From: Thauera butanivorans NBRC 103042
GTDB lineage: Bacteria > Pseudomonadota > Gammaproteobacteria > Burkholderiales > Rhodocyclaceae
DNA: 49,975 bases
Reading direction: 5' to 3'
NCBI RefSeq assembly: GCF_001591165.1
Contig: NZ_BCUG01000047.1
Location: 1-49,975 of the forward strand
Numbering within the stretch: position 1 is the stretch's first letter; each line of letters begins with the position of its first letter. The translations under genes and the position numbers were made by a program. The notes beneath the pieces were generated by a model. It saw nothing but the letters and a program-made list of their open reading frames with translations, ran no database searches and was not told the origin of the DNA. This document shows positions 27,783 through 36,223 of this stretch, piece after piece.

Positions 27783-30700
27783 ATGCTTCCCGACCATGCC
27801 GAACTCCACTGCCTCAGCAACTTCAGCTTCCAGCGCGGCGCCTCGCATCCCGAGGAACTCGTCGCCCAGGCGGCCGCCTTCGGCTATGCCGCGATCGCGA
27901 TCACCGACGAATGTTCGCTGGCTGGCGTGGTGCGGGCCCACCGCGCGCTGCAGGCGCTGCCCGAACAAGGTCGGCCCGGGCTGATCATCGGCAGCGAACT
28001 GCAACTGGCCGACGGCCCCTGCATCGTGCTGCTGGCAAGCAAGCGCGCCGGCTACGGCCAGTTGTCGCGGCTCATCACCCGTGCCCGGCGCGGCGCCGGC
28101 AAGGGCGAATACCACCTTACGCGGGCGATGCTCGACGGCGCCTGCCCTGACTGCCTGGCCCTGCTGATCCCGGAGCCCGGCTTCCCGCCGCCGGATTTGC
28201 CCGCTCCGGCTTTTGCCGATCCGCCCTCCTTCAGCTCCTCGTCCGCCACCGCCGGACTGGAGGCCGATGCCGCCTGGCTCGCACGGCTTTTTCCCGGTCG
28301 CGCCTGGGTGGCGGTGACGGTACGGCTCGATGGCCGCGACCGGCAGCGCATCACCCGCCTGCGCCGCATCGCCCGGGACGCCGGCATCCCGGCCGTGGCC
28401 ACCAGCGGCGCGCTGATGCACGATGCCGCCCGCCGTCCGCTGGCCGACGTGATGACCGCGCTGCGGCTGCACTGCAGCGTGGCCGAAGCCGGCCTGGCAC
28501 TCGCCCCCAATGCCGAACGCCGGCTGCACGACCGTGCCACGCTCGCCAGCCGCTACCCGCCCGCCTTGCTCGCCGAAACCCTGGCTGTGGCCGCGCGCTG
28601 CAGTTTCAGCCTCGACGAGTTGCGCTACGAATACCCGGCCGAACTCGTGCCCGACGGCGAAACCCCCGCCACCTGGCTGCGCCGCCTGGTGGAAGGCGGC
28701 CTGAGCTGGCGCTATGACGGACAGCATGCGACCCGCTCCCGGCACAGCACCCCGAAAACCCGGCCCGCGCCGATGCAGGACGCGGCCGGACGCGAAGCGG
28801 CGCCCATCCGTGTCGCCGCGCCCGCACCCACGGCCGCCCCGCCCCTGCCCGCTGCCGACCCCGCGCCGCCCGCCGTGCGCAAGCAGATCGAATACGAACT
28901 GGCGCTGATCGCCGAGCTCGGCTACGAGCCCTACTTCCTCACCGTGCACGACATCGTCCGCTTCGCCCGCAGCGCCGGCATCCTGTGCCAGGGGCGGGGT
29001 TCCGCGGCCAACTCCGCGGTGTGCTGGGCGCTGGGCATCACCGAAGTCGATCCGGGGCTCGGCATCATGCTGGTCGAGCGCTTCATCTCGCGCGAACGCA
29101 AGGAACCGCCCGACATCGACGTCGACTTCGAGCACGACCGGCGCGAGGAGGTCATCCAGTACGTCTACCGCAAGTACGGCCGCGAACGCGCCGCGCTTGC
29201 CGCCACCGTCATCACCTACCGCGCCCGCAGCGCGCTGCGCGACGTCGGCCGCGCCCTCGGCCTGGGCGAGGCGCAGGTCGATCGCCTGACGCGCGAGCAC
29301 CACTGGTTCGACGGCCGCCGCGTGCGGCGCGAACGCCTCGCCGCCGCCGGCCTCGATCCCGACAGCCCGATCAGCCGCCGGCTGGCCACGCTCACCGAGG
29401 AACTGATCGGCTTCCCGCGCCACCTGTCGCAGCACGTCGGCGGCTTCGTCATCGCCCGCGGCCGGCTCGACGAATTGGTGCCGGTGGAAAACGCCGCGAT
29501 GCCCGAACGCACCGTCATCCAGTGGGACAAGGACGATCTCGACGCCGTCGGGCTGATGAAGATCGACGTGCTCGCGCTCGGCATGCTGTCGGCGCTGCGC
29601 CGCGGACTGGCGCTGGTGTCGGCCTGGCGCGGCCAGCCGCTGAGCCTGGCCAGCATCGAGCGCGAGCGGCCGGAAGTCTATGAAATGCTGTCGCGCGCAG
29701 ATGCGGTCGGCGTGTTCCAGGTCGAGTCGCGCGCGCAGATGAGCATGCTGCCGCGCCTCAAGCCGCAGCGTTTCTACGACCTGGTGGTGCAGGTCGCCAT
29801 CGTGCGCCCCGGCCCGATCCAGGGCGGCATGGTTCGTCCCTATCTGCACGCGCGCGAACGCGCCGCACGCGGCGAAAACCCGCTGGAAGAGGTGCGTGCC
29901 GAAATCCATGGCGCGCTGGCGCGCACGCTGGGCGTGCCGATCTTCCAGGAGCAGGTGATGCAGCTTGCCGTGGTCGCGGCCGGCTTCAGCGGCGGCGAAG
30001 CCGACCAGCTACGGCGTTCGATGGCGACCTGGCGGCGCAAGGGCGAACTCGAACGCTACCGGGAAAAGCTGCTGCAGGGCCTCGCCCGCAACGGCTACGA
30101 CGCCGGCTTCGCCCAGCGCCTGAGCCAGCAGATCGAAGGCTTCGGCGAATACGGCTTCCCCGAATCCCACGCCGCCAGCTTCGCGCTGCTGGTCTATGCC
30201 TCGGCCTGGCTGAAGCGCTTCGAACCGGCCGCTTTCCTTGCCGCGCTGCTGGACAGCCAGCCGATGGGCTTCTACGCCCCTTCGCAACTGATCCAGGATG
30301 CCCGCCGCCACGGCGTCGAAGTACGCCCGGCCGACGTCACCGCCAGCACCTGGGAATGCACGCTCGAAGCAGCGGCGGCCGCCACCGCCGGCACGGCTCC
30401 GGCCGGGAACACCGCCACCCGCGACGGCAAACCGTCCCAGGAGGCGCAGCCCTTGTCCGTGCCTCCCCAGCCCGCCGTGCGCCTCGGCCTGCGCATGATC
30501 CACGGCCTGGGGCAGGACACCGCGCTGCGCATCGCCGCCGCCCGGCGCCAGCGCGCCTTTGCCGACACCCAGGATCTCGCCGTCCGCGCCGGGCTGGATG
30601 CCGGCGAACTGCGCGTGCTGGCCGCGGGCGGCGCGCTCGCCGTGCTGGCCGGCCACCGCCGCCAGGCGCTGTGGCAGGCCAGCGGCGCCGCGCCCCTGCC

Positions 30701-31175
30701 CGGCCTGCTGGCCACCGCGCCCGGCGGCGATGCCGGCGCCACGCTCGCCGCGCCGGCCGCCGGCGAAGATCTGCTCGCCGACTATGCCCGCCTCGGCTTC
30801 ACGCTGGGCCGCCACCCCCTGTGTTTCGCGCGCGGCGAACTCGCCCGGCTGCGCTTCATCACCGCCGCCGGCATCGCCGCCGCCCCCGACCGCATGCTCG
30901 CCCGCGGCGCCGGCCTCGTCACCTGCCGCCAGCGCCCCGGCACGGCCAAGGGCACGCTGTTCATCACGCTGGAAGACGAAACCGGCCTGGTCAACGTCGT
31001 CGTCCGCCCCGAACTCCTCGAACGCCAGCGCCGCATCCTGCTCGGCGCCCACCTGCTCGGCGTCTATGGCCAGGTCAGCCGCCAGGGCCAGGTCGTGCAT
31101 CTGGTGGCGAACCGGGTGGTGGACCACTCCGGCATGCTGCGGGGCCTGGCGGCAAGGAGCCGGGATTTTCACTGA
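27783..31175 (+). CDS. dnaE2: Error-prone DNA polymerase DnaE2 (ImuC)
   Basis: A 1130-residue C-family polymerase used for damage-induced, mutagenic synthesis. N-terminal PHP domain (AELHCLSNFSFQRGASHPEE), catalytic palm with PPDIDVDFEHDRREEVIQY and GRGSAANSAVCW, finger segments SQHVGGFVIARGRL, and a C-terminal OB domain (GTLFITLEDETGLVNVVVRP). A Pro/Ala-rich insert around residues 318-358 makes it somewhat longer than usual. In many bacteria dnaE2 follows imuA and imuB; neither is here. The start at 27783 fits the family; the longer frame back to 27684 crosses the LexA box. Confidence 0.95.
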   Translation: MLPDHAELHCLSNFSFQRGASHPEELVAQAAAFGYAAIAITDECSLAGVVRAHRALQALPEQGRPGLIIGSELQLADGPCIVLLASKRAGYGQLSRLITRARRGAGKGEYHLTRAMLDGACPDCLALLIPEPGFPPPDLPAPAFADPPSFSSSSATAGLEADAAWLARLFPGRAWVAVTVRLDGRDRQRITRLRRIARDAGIPAVATSGALMHDAARRPLADVMTALRLHCSVAEAGLALAPNAERRLHDRATLASRYPPALLAETLAVAARCSFSLDELRYEYPAELVPDGETPATWLRRLVEGGLSWRYDGQHATRSRHSTPKTRPAPMQDAAGREAAPIRVAAPAPTAAPPLPAADPAPPAVRKQIEYELALIAELGYEPYFLTVHDIVRFARSAGILCQGRGSAANSAVCWALGITEVDPGLGIMLVERFISRERKEPPDIDVDFEHDRREEVIQYVYRKYGRERAALAATVITYRARSALRDVGRALGLGEAQVDRLTREHHWFDGRRVRRERLAAAGLDPDSPISRRLATLTEELIGFPRHLSQHVGGFVIARGRLDELVPVENAAMPERTVIQWDKDDLDAVGLMKIDVLALGMLSALRRGLALVSAWRGQPLSLASIERERPEVYEMLSRADAVGVFQVESRAQMSMLPRLKPQRFYDLVVQVAIVRPGPIQGGMVRPYLHARERAARGENPLEEVRAEIHGALARTLGVPIFQEQVMQLAVVAAGFSGGEADQLRRSMATWRRKGELERYREKLLQGLARNGYDAGFAQRLSQQIEGFGEYGFPESHAASFALLVYASAWLKRFEPAAFLAALLDSQPMGFYAPSQLIQDARRHGVEVRPADVTASTWECTLEAAAAATAGTAPAGNTATRDGKPSQEAQPLSVPPQPAVRLGLRMIHGLGQDTALRIAAARRQRAFADTQDLAVRAGLDAGELRVLAAGGALAVLAGHRRQALWQASGAAPLPGLLATAPGGDAGATLAAPAAGEDLLADYARLGFTLGRHPLCFARGELARLRFITAAGIAAAPDRMLARGAGLVTCRQRPGTAKGTLFITLEDETGLVNVVVRPELLERQRRILLGAHLLGVYGQVSRQGQVVHLVANRVVDHSGMLRGLAARSRDFH

Positions 31176-31272
31176 AGCCTGGCAGCGGCCATTGCCGTTC
31201 TGCCCGCCGTGGTATGCCCACCGCCGTCCAGCCAGGGCAATCCAGGCTCACCCGCAAACGGCCGGCACCGGG

Positions 31273-31938
31273 TCAGCGCCCGGACGCACCGATCGCGCCG
31301 ATCGCGCCGATCGCCCACTCGACCAGTTCGCCCGCCACCGTCGCCGACGCCTGGCCGAAGCTGTCCACCACCTGCGGTACTTCGGCATCCCCGGGACGGT
31401 GGCGCGCCTCGAACTGGCGCGATGCGAGGATGCGGCGGCCGTCGCGCTGCACCAGGCGGACATCCAGCCTGACCACCACTTCGGGCGCGCCGTCGCGGTA
31501 TTCGGTCTGGAAGGCCAGCAGGTCGCTGGCGATCTCGTAGTCGGCCTGCAGCCGGACTTCGTCGCTGCTCAGCGCCGCGATGCGGCCGTCGGCGCGGAAG
31601 GCATCGATGATGCGCTCGCGCACCAGCACCGGCGCGGGATCACTCCAGGCCGCACCCTTGTAGACGCTGAGCCGGTCGCCCTCGGGCACGACCACGATGC
31701 GCTGCCCCGACAGGCTGGCGCCGGCCACCGGCCGTGCAATACGTAAAGATACCGGCAAGGACACCGGCAGCGCCGCCCGCTCTGCCGTGCGCCATTCGGC
31801 CGCCGGCAGCCGGTAGGTGTCGACCGGCTCCGGGCGCGGCAGCACGGAGCATGCGGACAGGGCCAGCAGCGCCGCGACGCCGCCGGCACGACCCACCGCG
31901 CCGCGCAGGGCGGGCATCTCGAACTTGGGCGATTTCAT
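31273..31938 (-). CDS. ABC-type transport auxiliary lipoprotein (PqiC/COG3218-like)
   Basis: A 221-residue outer-membrane lipoprotein with a signal ending in the lipobox LLALSAC (Cys around residue 31). The mature part has the COG3218 pattern: DTYRLPAAEWRTAERAALPV, LSVYKGAAWSDPAPVLVRER and a DVRLVQRDGRRILASRQFEA block. In MCE systems this component receives or passes lipids at the outer membrane. The 3' end carries a 9-bp tandem repeat (GATCGCGCC, 31291-31317) encoding AIGAIGAIGA. It overlaps the MlaD-like gene by 4 bp. Confidence 0.87.
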   Translation of the reverse strand: MKSPKFEMPALRGAVGRAGGVAALLALSACSVLPRPEPVDTYRLPAAEWRTAERAALPVSLPVSLRIARPVAGASLSGQRIVVVPEGDRLSVYKGAAWSDPAPVLVRERIIDAFRADGRIAALSSDEVRLQADYEIASDLLAFQTEYRDGAPEVVVRLDVRLVQRDGRRILASRQFEARHRPGDAEVPQVVDSFGQASATVAGELVEWAIGAIGAIGASGR

Positions 31939-32873
31939 GGTGTGAACTCCTTGACCGGCTCGAGGCCGAGCAGATAATCGGTCGGCCGTTTTTCCAGCTG
32001 GCGCGTGATGGCGCGCACAGACGCCAGGGTGTCGCGCAGCTCGGCCAGCGCCGGGCCGAGCTCGGCCAGGCCGCGCACGCTGTTGTCGAGCGGGCCGCGG
32101 TTGTCGCTGACGAGCGCATCGACGGTGGCCATGGCGCGCTCGAAAGCGGCCATCGAGCGCTGCGCGCTCTGCAGCGTCTGCACGCCTTCCACGTCGACCA
32201 GGCGATTGGCGGTGCCGACCAGCTTCGAAGCCTCGTTCAGCGCCAGCGTGGCCTGCGCGCTGACCTGGGCAAGCTGGTGCACCGCCGCCGCGATGCCGTC
32301 GCGTTCGGCGGCGACCGCGCCGGTGGCCTGCTCCAGGTTCTTCAGCGTCTGCGCGATGTTGGCGACGTTTTCGGTCGAGAACAGCTCGCGCATCTGGAAC
32401 AGCACGCCATTGAAGTTGAGCATCACGTCCTCGCCGCCGGCCATCAGCTTGGCCAGCGGCGATGGCGTGGCGATGATCACCGGTATTTCGTTGCCGGCCG
32501 GCAGCGGCGTGCTGGCCGGATCGTTGCCGCTGCTCAGGCGGATGATCGAGATGCCGGTGATGCCCGCCGGCACCAGCCGCGCCTGGGTATCGCTGCGCAC
32601 CGGCGAGGCGCTGTCGACGCGGACGCGGGCGATCACCCGGTGCGGGTCCTGCGGATCGAGCCGCAGGCTGGAGACATCGCCGATCTTGATGCCGTTGAAC
32701 TCCACCGTGCTGCCTTTCGACAGGCCGCTGACGGCCTCCTGGAAGACGATGTCGTAGGCCTGGAACTGGGTGTCGCTGTGGCTCTTGCCCAGCCACAGCG
32801 CGAACACCAGCGCCGCGCCGACCACCAGCAGGGTGAAGAAGCCGATCAGCACGTGATGGGCACGTGTTTCCAT
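31935..32873 (-). CDS. mlaD: MCE/MlaD family protein
   Basis: A 312-residue membrane-anchored periplasmic lipid-binding protein. One N-terminal membrane helix (HHVLIGFFTLLVVGAALVFA), then the MCE domain (about 40-120: FQEAVSGLSKGSTVEFNGIK, VRSDTQARLVPAGITGI), followed by a long helical region rich in Ala, Leu and Gln. It is longer than MlaD of E. coli (~180), as in other MCE proteins with coiled extensions. It overlaps the lipoprotein gene (ATGA) and sits 7 bp after the ATPase gene. The symbol is used by analogy. Confidence 0.87.
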   Translation of the reverse strand: METRAHHVLIGFFTLLVVGAALVFALWLGKSHSDTQFQAYDIVFQEAVSGLSKGSTVEFNGIKIGDVSSLRLDPQDPHRVIARVRVDSASPVRSDTQARLVPAGITGISIIRLSSGNDPASTPLPAGNEIPVIIATPSPLAKLMAGGEDVMLNFNGVLFQMRELFSTENVANIAQTLKNLEQATGAVAAERDGIAAAVHQLAQVSAQATLALNEASKLVGTANRLVDVEGVQTLQSAQRSMAAFERAMATVDALVSDNRGPLDNSVRGLAELGPALAELRDTLASVRAITRQLEKRPTDYLLGLEPVKEFTP

Positions 32874-32880
32874 TTGGGGT

Positions 32881-33696
32881 TTACTCCGGTTTGAACGCTG
32901 TTTGCGGATCGCGCTGCAACGCCTGTGCCGCATCGGCAGCGGCGCGGCCGCGCGGGCCGTGGAAATACTCGCGGATCCAGGCATCGTCGGTCGCCGCCAC
33001 GACTTCGAGCCTGTCATTGACCAGCACCCGCTTCTGCGCCAGCACCGCGATGCGGTCGGTGATGGTGTACAAGGTGTCGAGGTCGTGGGTGACGATGAAC
33101 ACGCTCAGGCCGAGGGCGTCGCGCAGCGTCAGGATGAGCTGGTCGAAGGCGGCCGCGCCAATGGGGTCGAGGCCGGCGGTCGGCTCGTCGAGGAACAGGA
33201 TGTCGGGATCGAGCGCCAGCGCGCGCGCCAGCGCGGCGCGCTTGACCATGCCGCCCGACAGGTCGGACGGATACTTGCCGCCGGCGTTGGCCGGCAGGCC
33301 CGCCAGCGCGATCTTCAGCCGCGCCAGGTCCGCCGCCTCCGCCGCCTTCAGCCCGGCATGCTCGATCAGCGGCAGGGCCACGTTCTCGGCCACCGTCAGC
33401 GAGGAAAACAGCGCCCCTTGCTGGAACAGCACGCCGAAGCGCCGCTCGATCCGCGCGCGCCGCGCCTCCGGCAGGGTCAGCAAGTCCTCGCCGAACACCC
33501 TCACCGTGCCCGCCACCGGGCGGTTGAGGCCGACGATGGTGCGCAGCAGCACCGACTTGCCGGTGCCCGAGCCACCGACCACGCCCAATATCTCGCCGCG
33601 GCGCACGTCGAGGTCCAGCCCGTCGTGCACCACCTGGGTGCCGAACTGGTTGCGCACGCCGCGCACCTCGATGATGTTCTCCGGGCCGGGGGGCAT
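32881..33696 (-). CDS. mlaF: MCE-transporter ATP-binding protein (MlaF-like)
   Basis: A 271-residue ABC ATPase: Walker A GGSGTGKSVLLRTI, Q-loop VLFQQGALFSSLTV (a typical MlaF stretch), signature DLSGGMVKRAALARALA, Walker B ILFLDEPTAGLDPIGA and H-loop VTHDL. It powers phospholipid movement across the envelope with the MlaE-like permease. The start at 33696 overlaps the permease stop by one base (TGATG), so the two are coupled. Confidence 0.92.
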   Translation of the reverse strand: MPPGPENIIEVRGVRNQFGTQVVHDGLDLDVRRGEILGVVGGSGTGKSVLLRTIVGLNRPVAGTVRVFGEDLLTLPEARRARIERRFGVLFQQGALFSSLTVAENVALPLIEHAGLKAAEAADLARLKIALAGLPANAGGKYPSDLSGGMVKRAALARALALDPDILFLDEPTAGLDPIGAAAFDQLILTLRDALGLSVFIVTHDLDTLYTITDRIAVLAQKRVLVNDRLEVVAATDDAWIREYFHGPRGRAAADAAQALQRDPQTAFKPE

Positions 33697-34844
33697 CACC
33701 AGCCCATCTCCATGCAGAACAGCGCCGCCACCGCATCGACCACGATGACGATGAAGATCGACTGCACCACCGCCGACGTGGTGTGCTCGCCCACCGACTG
33801 CGCGCTGCCGCTGACACGGAAGCCTTCCAGGCAGCCGATCACACCGATCAGGAAGGCGAAGATCGGCGCCTTGGCCATGCCGACGACGAAGTGCTTGAGG
33901 CCGACGTTGTTCTCGACGACCGACAGGAACATCACCGGCGAGATGTCGAGCTTGGCCGCGCACACCAGCATGCCGCCGGCGATGCCCGAGACCATCGCCA
34001 CGAAAGTCAGCATCGGCAACGCCAGCAGCAGCGCCGCCACCCGCGGCAGCACCAGCAGTTCGATCGGGTCGAGCCCCAGCACGCGGATCGCGTCGATCTC
34101 CTCGTTGGCGCGCATCGAGCCGATCTGCGCGGTGAAGGAACTGGCGGTGCGGCCGGCGACGATGATCGCCGTCAACAGCACGCCAAATTCGCGCAGGAAG
34201 GAAAAGGCGATCAGGTCCACGGTGAAGATGCTGGCGCCGAAGGCCGCCAGCACGGTCGCGCCCAGGAAGGCCACCACCGCGCCGACCAGAAAGGTCAGCA
34301 AGGCAACGATGGGCACGGCGTCGAGCGCCGTCCGCTCCAGGTTGGCGACCAGCGAGGTGATGCGCCAGCGCCGCGGATGCAGCATGACGGCAAGCGCCGT
34401 CTGCAGCGTGAGGCCGATGAAACCGGCGATGCCGAGCACGTGGTGCAAGAACGCCGTCATCGTCTCGCCGATGTGCGCGAGCACGTCGCCCAGCGCATGG
34501 GCCGGTCTGGCGGGCGGCGGCGCTTCGGCGGCAAGCGCGGCCGACACCGTTTCGAGCAGCGCCCGGCGCTCCGCGCCCAGCGGACTGCCCTCTCCCGCCA
34601 GCAGTTGGAAGCGCGCCGGCCCGAGCAAGCCGTGCAACAGCGCCGCGCCGGCGGTATCGAGCGCGCCGAGCCCGGCGGCATCGATCTGCGTACCCGCTTC
34701 GAGCCGGCCCTGCAATGCCGCCACGCGTCCCGTGATGGCACGATAGTGCGTCAGCGTCCAGTCGCCGCTCAGCACCAGACGGCTTTCACCGCCGGCGCGG
34801 GACAAACCCGCGAAACCACCCGTCGAATCACTCAAAACGTCCAT
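33696..34844 (-). CDS. mlaE: MCE-transporter permease fused to a STAS-like domain (MlaB-MlaE)
   Basis: A 382-residue protein. The first ~115 residues resemble a STAS domain (MlaB): SRLVLSGDWTLTHYRAITG and IDAAGLGALDTAGAALLHGL. The rest is an MlaE permease with about five to six membrane segments and the signature VAGRTASSFTAQIGSMRANE, EEIDAIRVLGLDPIELLVLP. In E. coli MlaB is a separate subunit; here it is fused in. It is the first gene of the mlaEFD-lipoprotein operon. No MlaC gene is present, so the system looks like the lipoprotein-dependent MCE type. Confidence 0.92.
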   Translation of the reverse strand: MDVLSDSTGGFAGLSRAGGESRLVLSGDWTLTHYRAITGRVAALQGRLEAGTQIDAAGLGALDTAGAALLHGLLGPARFQLLAGEGSPLGAERRALLETVSAALAAEAPPPARPAHALGDVLAHIGETMTAFLHHVLGIAGFIGLTLQTALAVMLHPRRWRITSLVANLERTALDAVPIVALLTFLVGAVVAFLGATVLAAFGASIFTVDLIAFSFLREFGVLLTAIIVAGRTASSFTAQIGSMRANEEIDAIRVLGLDPIELLVLPRVAALLLALPMLTFVAMVSGIAGGMLVCAAKLDISPVMFLSVVENNVGLKHFVVGMAKAPIFAFLIGVIGCLEGFRVSGSAQSVGEHTTSAVVQSIFIVIVVDAVAALFCMEMGW

Positions 34845-35158
34845 GCTCCAATGTTGCCGCACCGGCAGCGGCAACCGCCCCGGCATACCGCCTTCATGCT
34901 CCGCTTTTCTTCCGCCCCCTGCATGCAAGCCGCACGCGGAGCTCATGACATCAGGGTCAGCACCGGGCCGCCGTGCGGACCGGGATGCGCGGCGATGATA
35001 CTATTCGACCAATGACCGAATGCAAGCGCGCCATCGAAATGCGATGCCATCTTCCCGTCTGGCCACGCCGGCAAGGGCTCCTTCCGCGCAGGGCCGGCAT
35101 GGCGGACCGATTTGCGCGCGCATGAACCGAACATCCGCTCCACCGCCCCGGAAACACC
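34845..35158. other. Divergent promoter region between mlaE and the HlyD gene
   Basis: A 314-bp stretch with no convincing gene. It separates two divergent operons. At 35003-35021 ATTCG-N9-CGAAT forms an inverted repeat (TATTCGACCAATGACCGAAT) that could be an operator, and GATACTATTC near it is AT-richer. TetR-type repressors often control such HlyD/ABC-2 operons, but no regulator gene is next to it. Confidence 0.4.
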
Positions 35159-36223
35159 ATGAAAACCACCAACAGCAAGGCCACCTGGATCATTGCCGCC
35201 ATCGTCGCCATCTCTGCCGCTGCCGCCTGGCAGTTCCTGAAGCCGCAGGGCGATGACGGCAACTTCGTTTCCGGCAACGGCCGCATCGAAGCCACCGAAG
35301 TCGACGTCGCCGCCAAGGCCGCCGGCCGCGTGCAGGACATCCTGGTCAACGAAGGCGACTTCGTCGCCGCCGACCAGGTCATCGCCCGCATGGACATGAA
35401 GGCGGTCGAAGCCCAGCTCGCGCAGGCCCGGGCCGAAGCCGCCAATGCCCGCAGCGCACGCGAAACCGCGCTCGCCCAGGTCGCCCAGCGCAAGGCCGAC
35501 GTCGCCATGGCCGAAGCAGTGCTGGTGCAGCGCCGTTCCGAACTCGACCTTGCGCGCAAGACCAACGCCCGCTCGCAGGCCTTGCGCGCCGACCGCGCCA
35601 TCTCCGAGCAGGTCGCCGACGACAATCTCGCCCGCGTACACAACGCCGAAGCCAACATCAACGTCGCCCACGCCCAGATCGCCGCCACCCAGGCCGGCGT
35701 CAAGGCGGCCGAAGCCCAGGTCGAGCAGGCCGAAGCGGCGATCCAAGCCGCCCTCGCCGTCGTCACCCGGCTGGAGACCGAAATCGAGGACGGCGTGCTG
35801 AAAGCGCCGCGTAGCGGCCGCGTGCAGTACCGCATCGTGCAGCCGGGCGAAGTCGTCGGCAGCGGCGGCAAGATCGTCAGCCTGGTCGACATCGGCGACG
35901 TGTACATGACCTTCTTCCTGCCCGAAATGGCCGCCGGCCGCGTCGCCATCGGCACCGAGGCGCGCATCGTGCTCGACGCCGCCCAGCACTACGTGATTCC
36001 GGCGCACATTTCCTACGTCGCCAGCATCGCACAGTTTACCCCCAAGACGGTCGAAACCCAGAGCGAACGGCAGAAGATGGTGTTCCGCGTCAAGGCGCGC
36101 ATCGATCCCGAACTGCTGGCCAAGTACCCCGAACACGTCAAGACCGGCCTGCCCGGCGTCGCGCACGTCCGCCTCGACGACGGCAAGCCCTGGCCCGACG
36201 AATTGCAGACGAGGCTGCCGTGA
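35159..36223 (+). CDS. HlyD-family membrane fusion protein (YhiI-like)
   Basis: A 354-residue periplasmic adaptor anchored by one N-terminal helix ([19 protein letters not shown]). The lipoyl/biotinyl-like half ([37 protein letters not shown]) flanks a long helical hairpin rich in Ala, Glu and Gln (~75-215), and the second half follows ([19 protein letters not shown]). It links an inner-membrane exporter to the outer membrane. The stop overlaps the GTG of the next gene by 4 bp. It forms an operon with the two ABC genes that follow. Confidence 0.92.
   Translation: MKTTNSKATWIIAAIVAISAAAAWQFLKPQGDDGNFVSGNGRIEATEVDVAAKAAGRVQDILVNEGDFVAADQVIARMDMKAVEAQLAQARAEAANARSARETALAQVAQRKADVAMAEAVLVQRRSELDLARKTNARSQALRADRAISEQVADDNLARVHNAEANINVAHAQIAATQAGVKAAEAQVEQAEAAIQAALAVVTRLETEIEDGVLKAPRSGRVQYRIVQPGEVVGSGGKIVSLVDIGDVYMTFFLPEMAAGRVAIGTEARIVLDAAQHYVIPAHISYVASIAQFTPKTVETQSERQKMVFRVKARIDPELLAKYPEHVKTGLPGVAHVRLDDGKPWPDELQTRLP

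Noticed and set aside
27657-29909. A 750-codon minus-strand frame opposite dnaE2
   Set aside because: Shadow of dnaE2, with no recognisable motifs.
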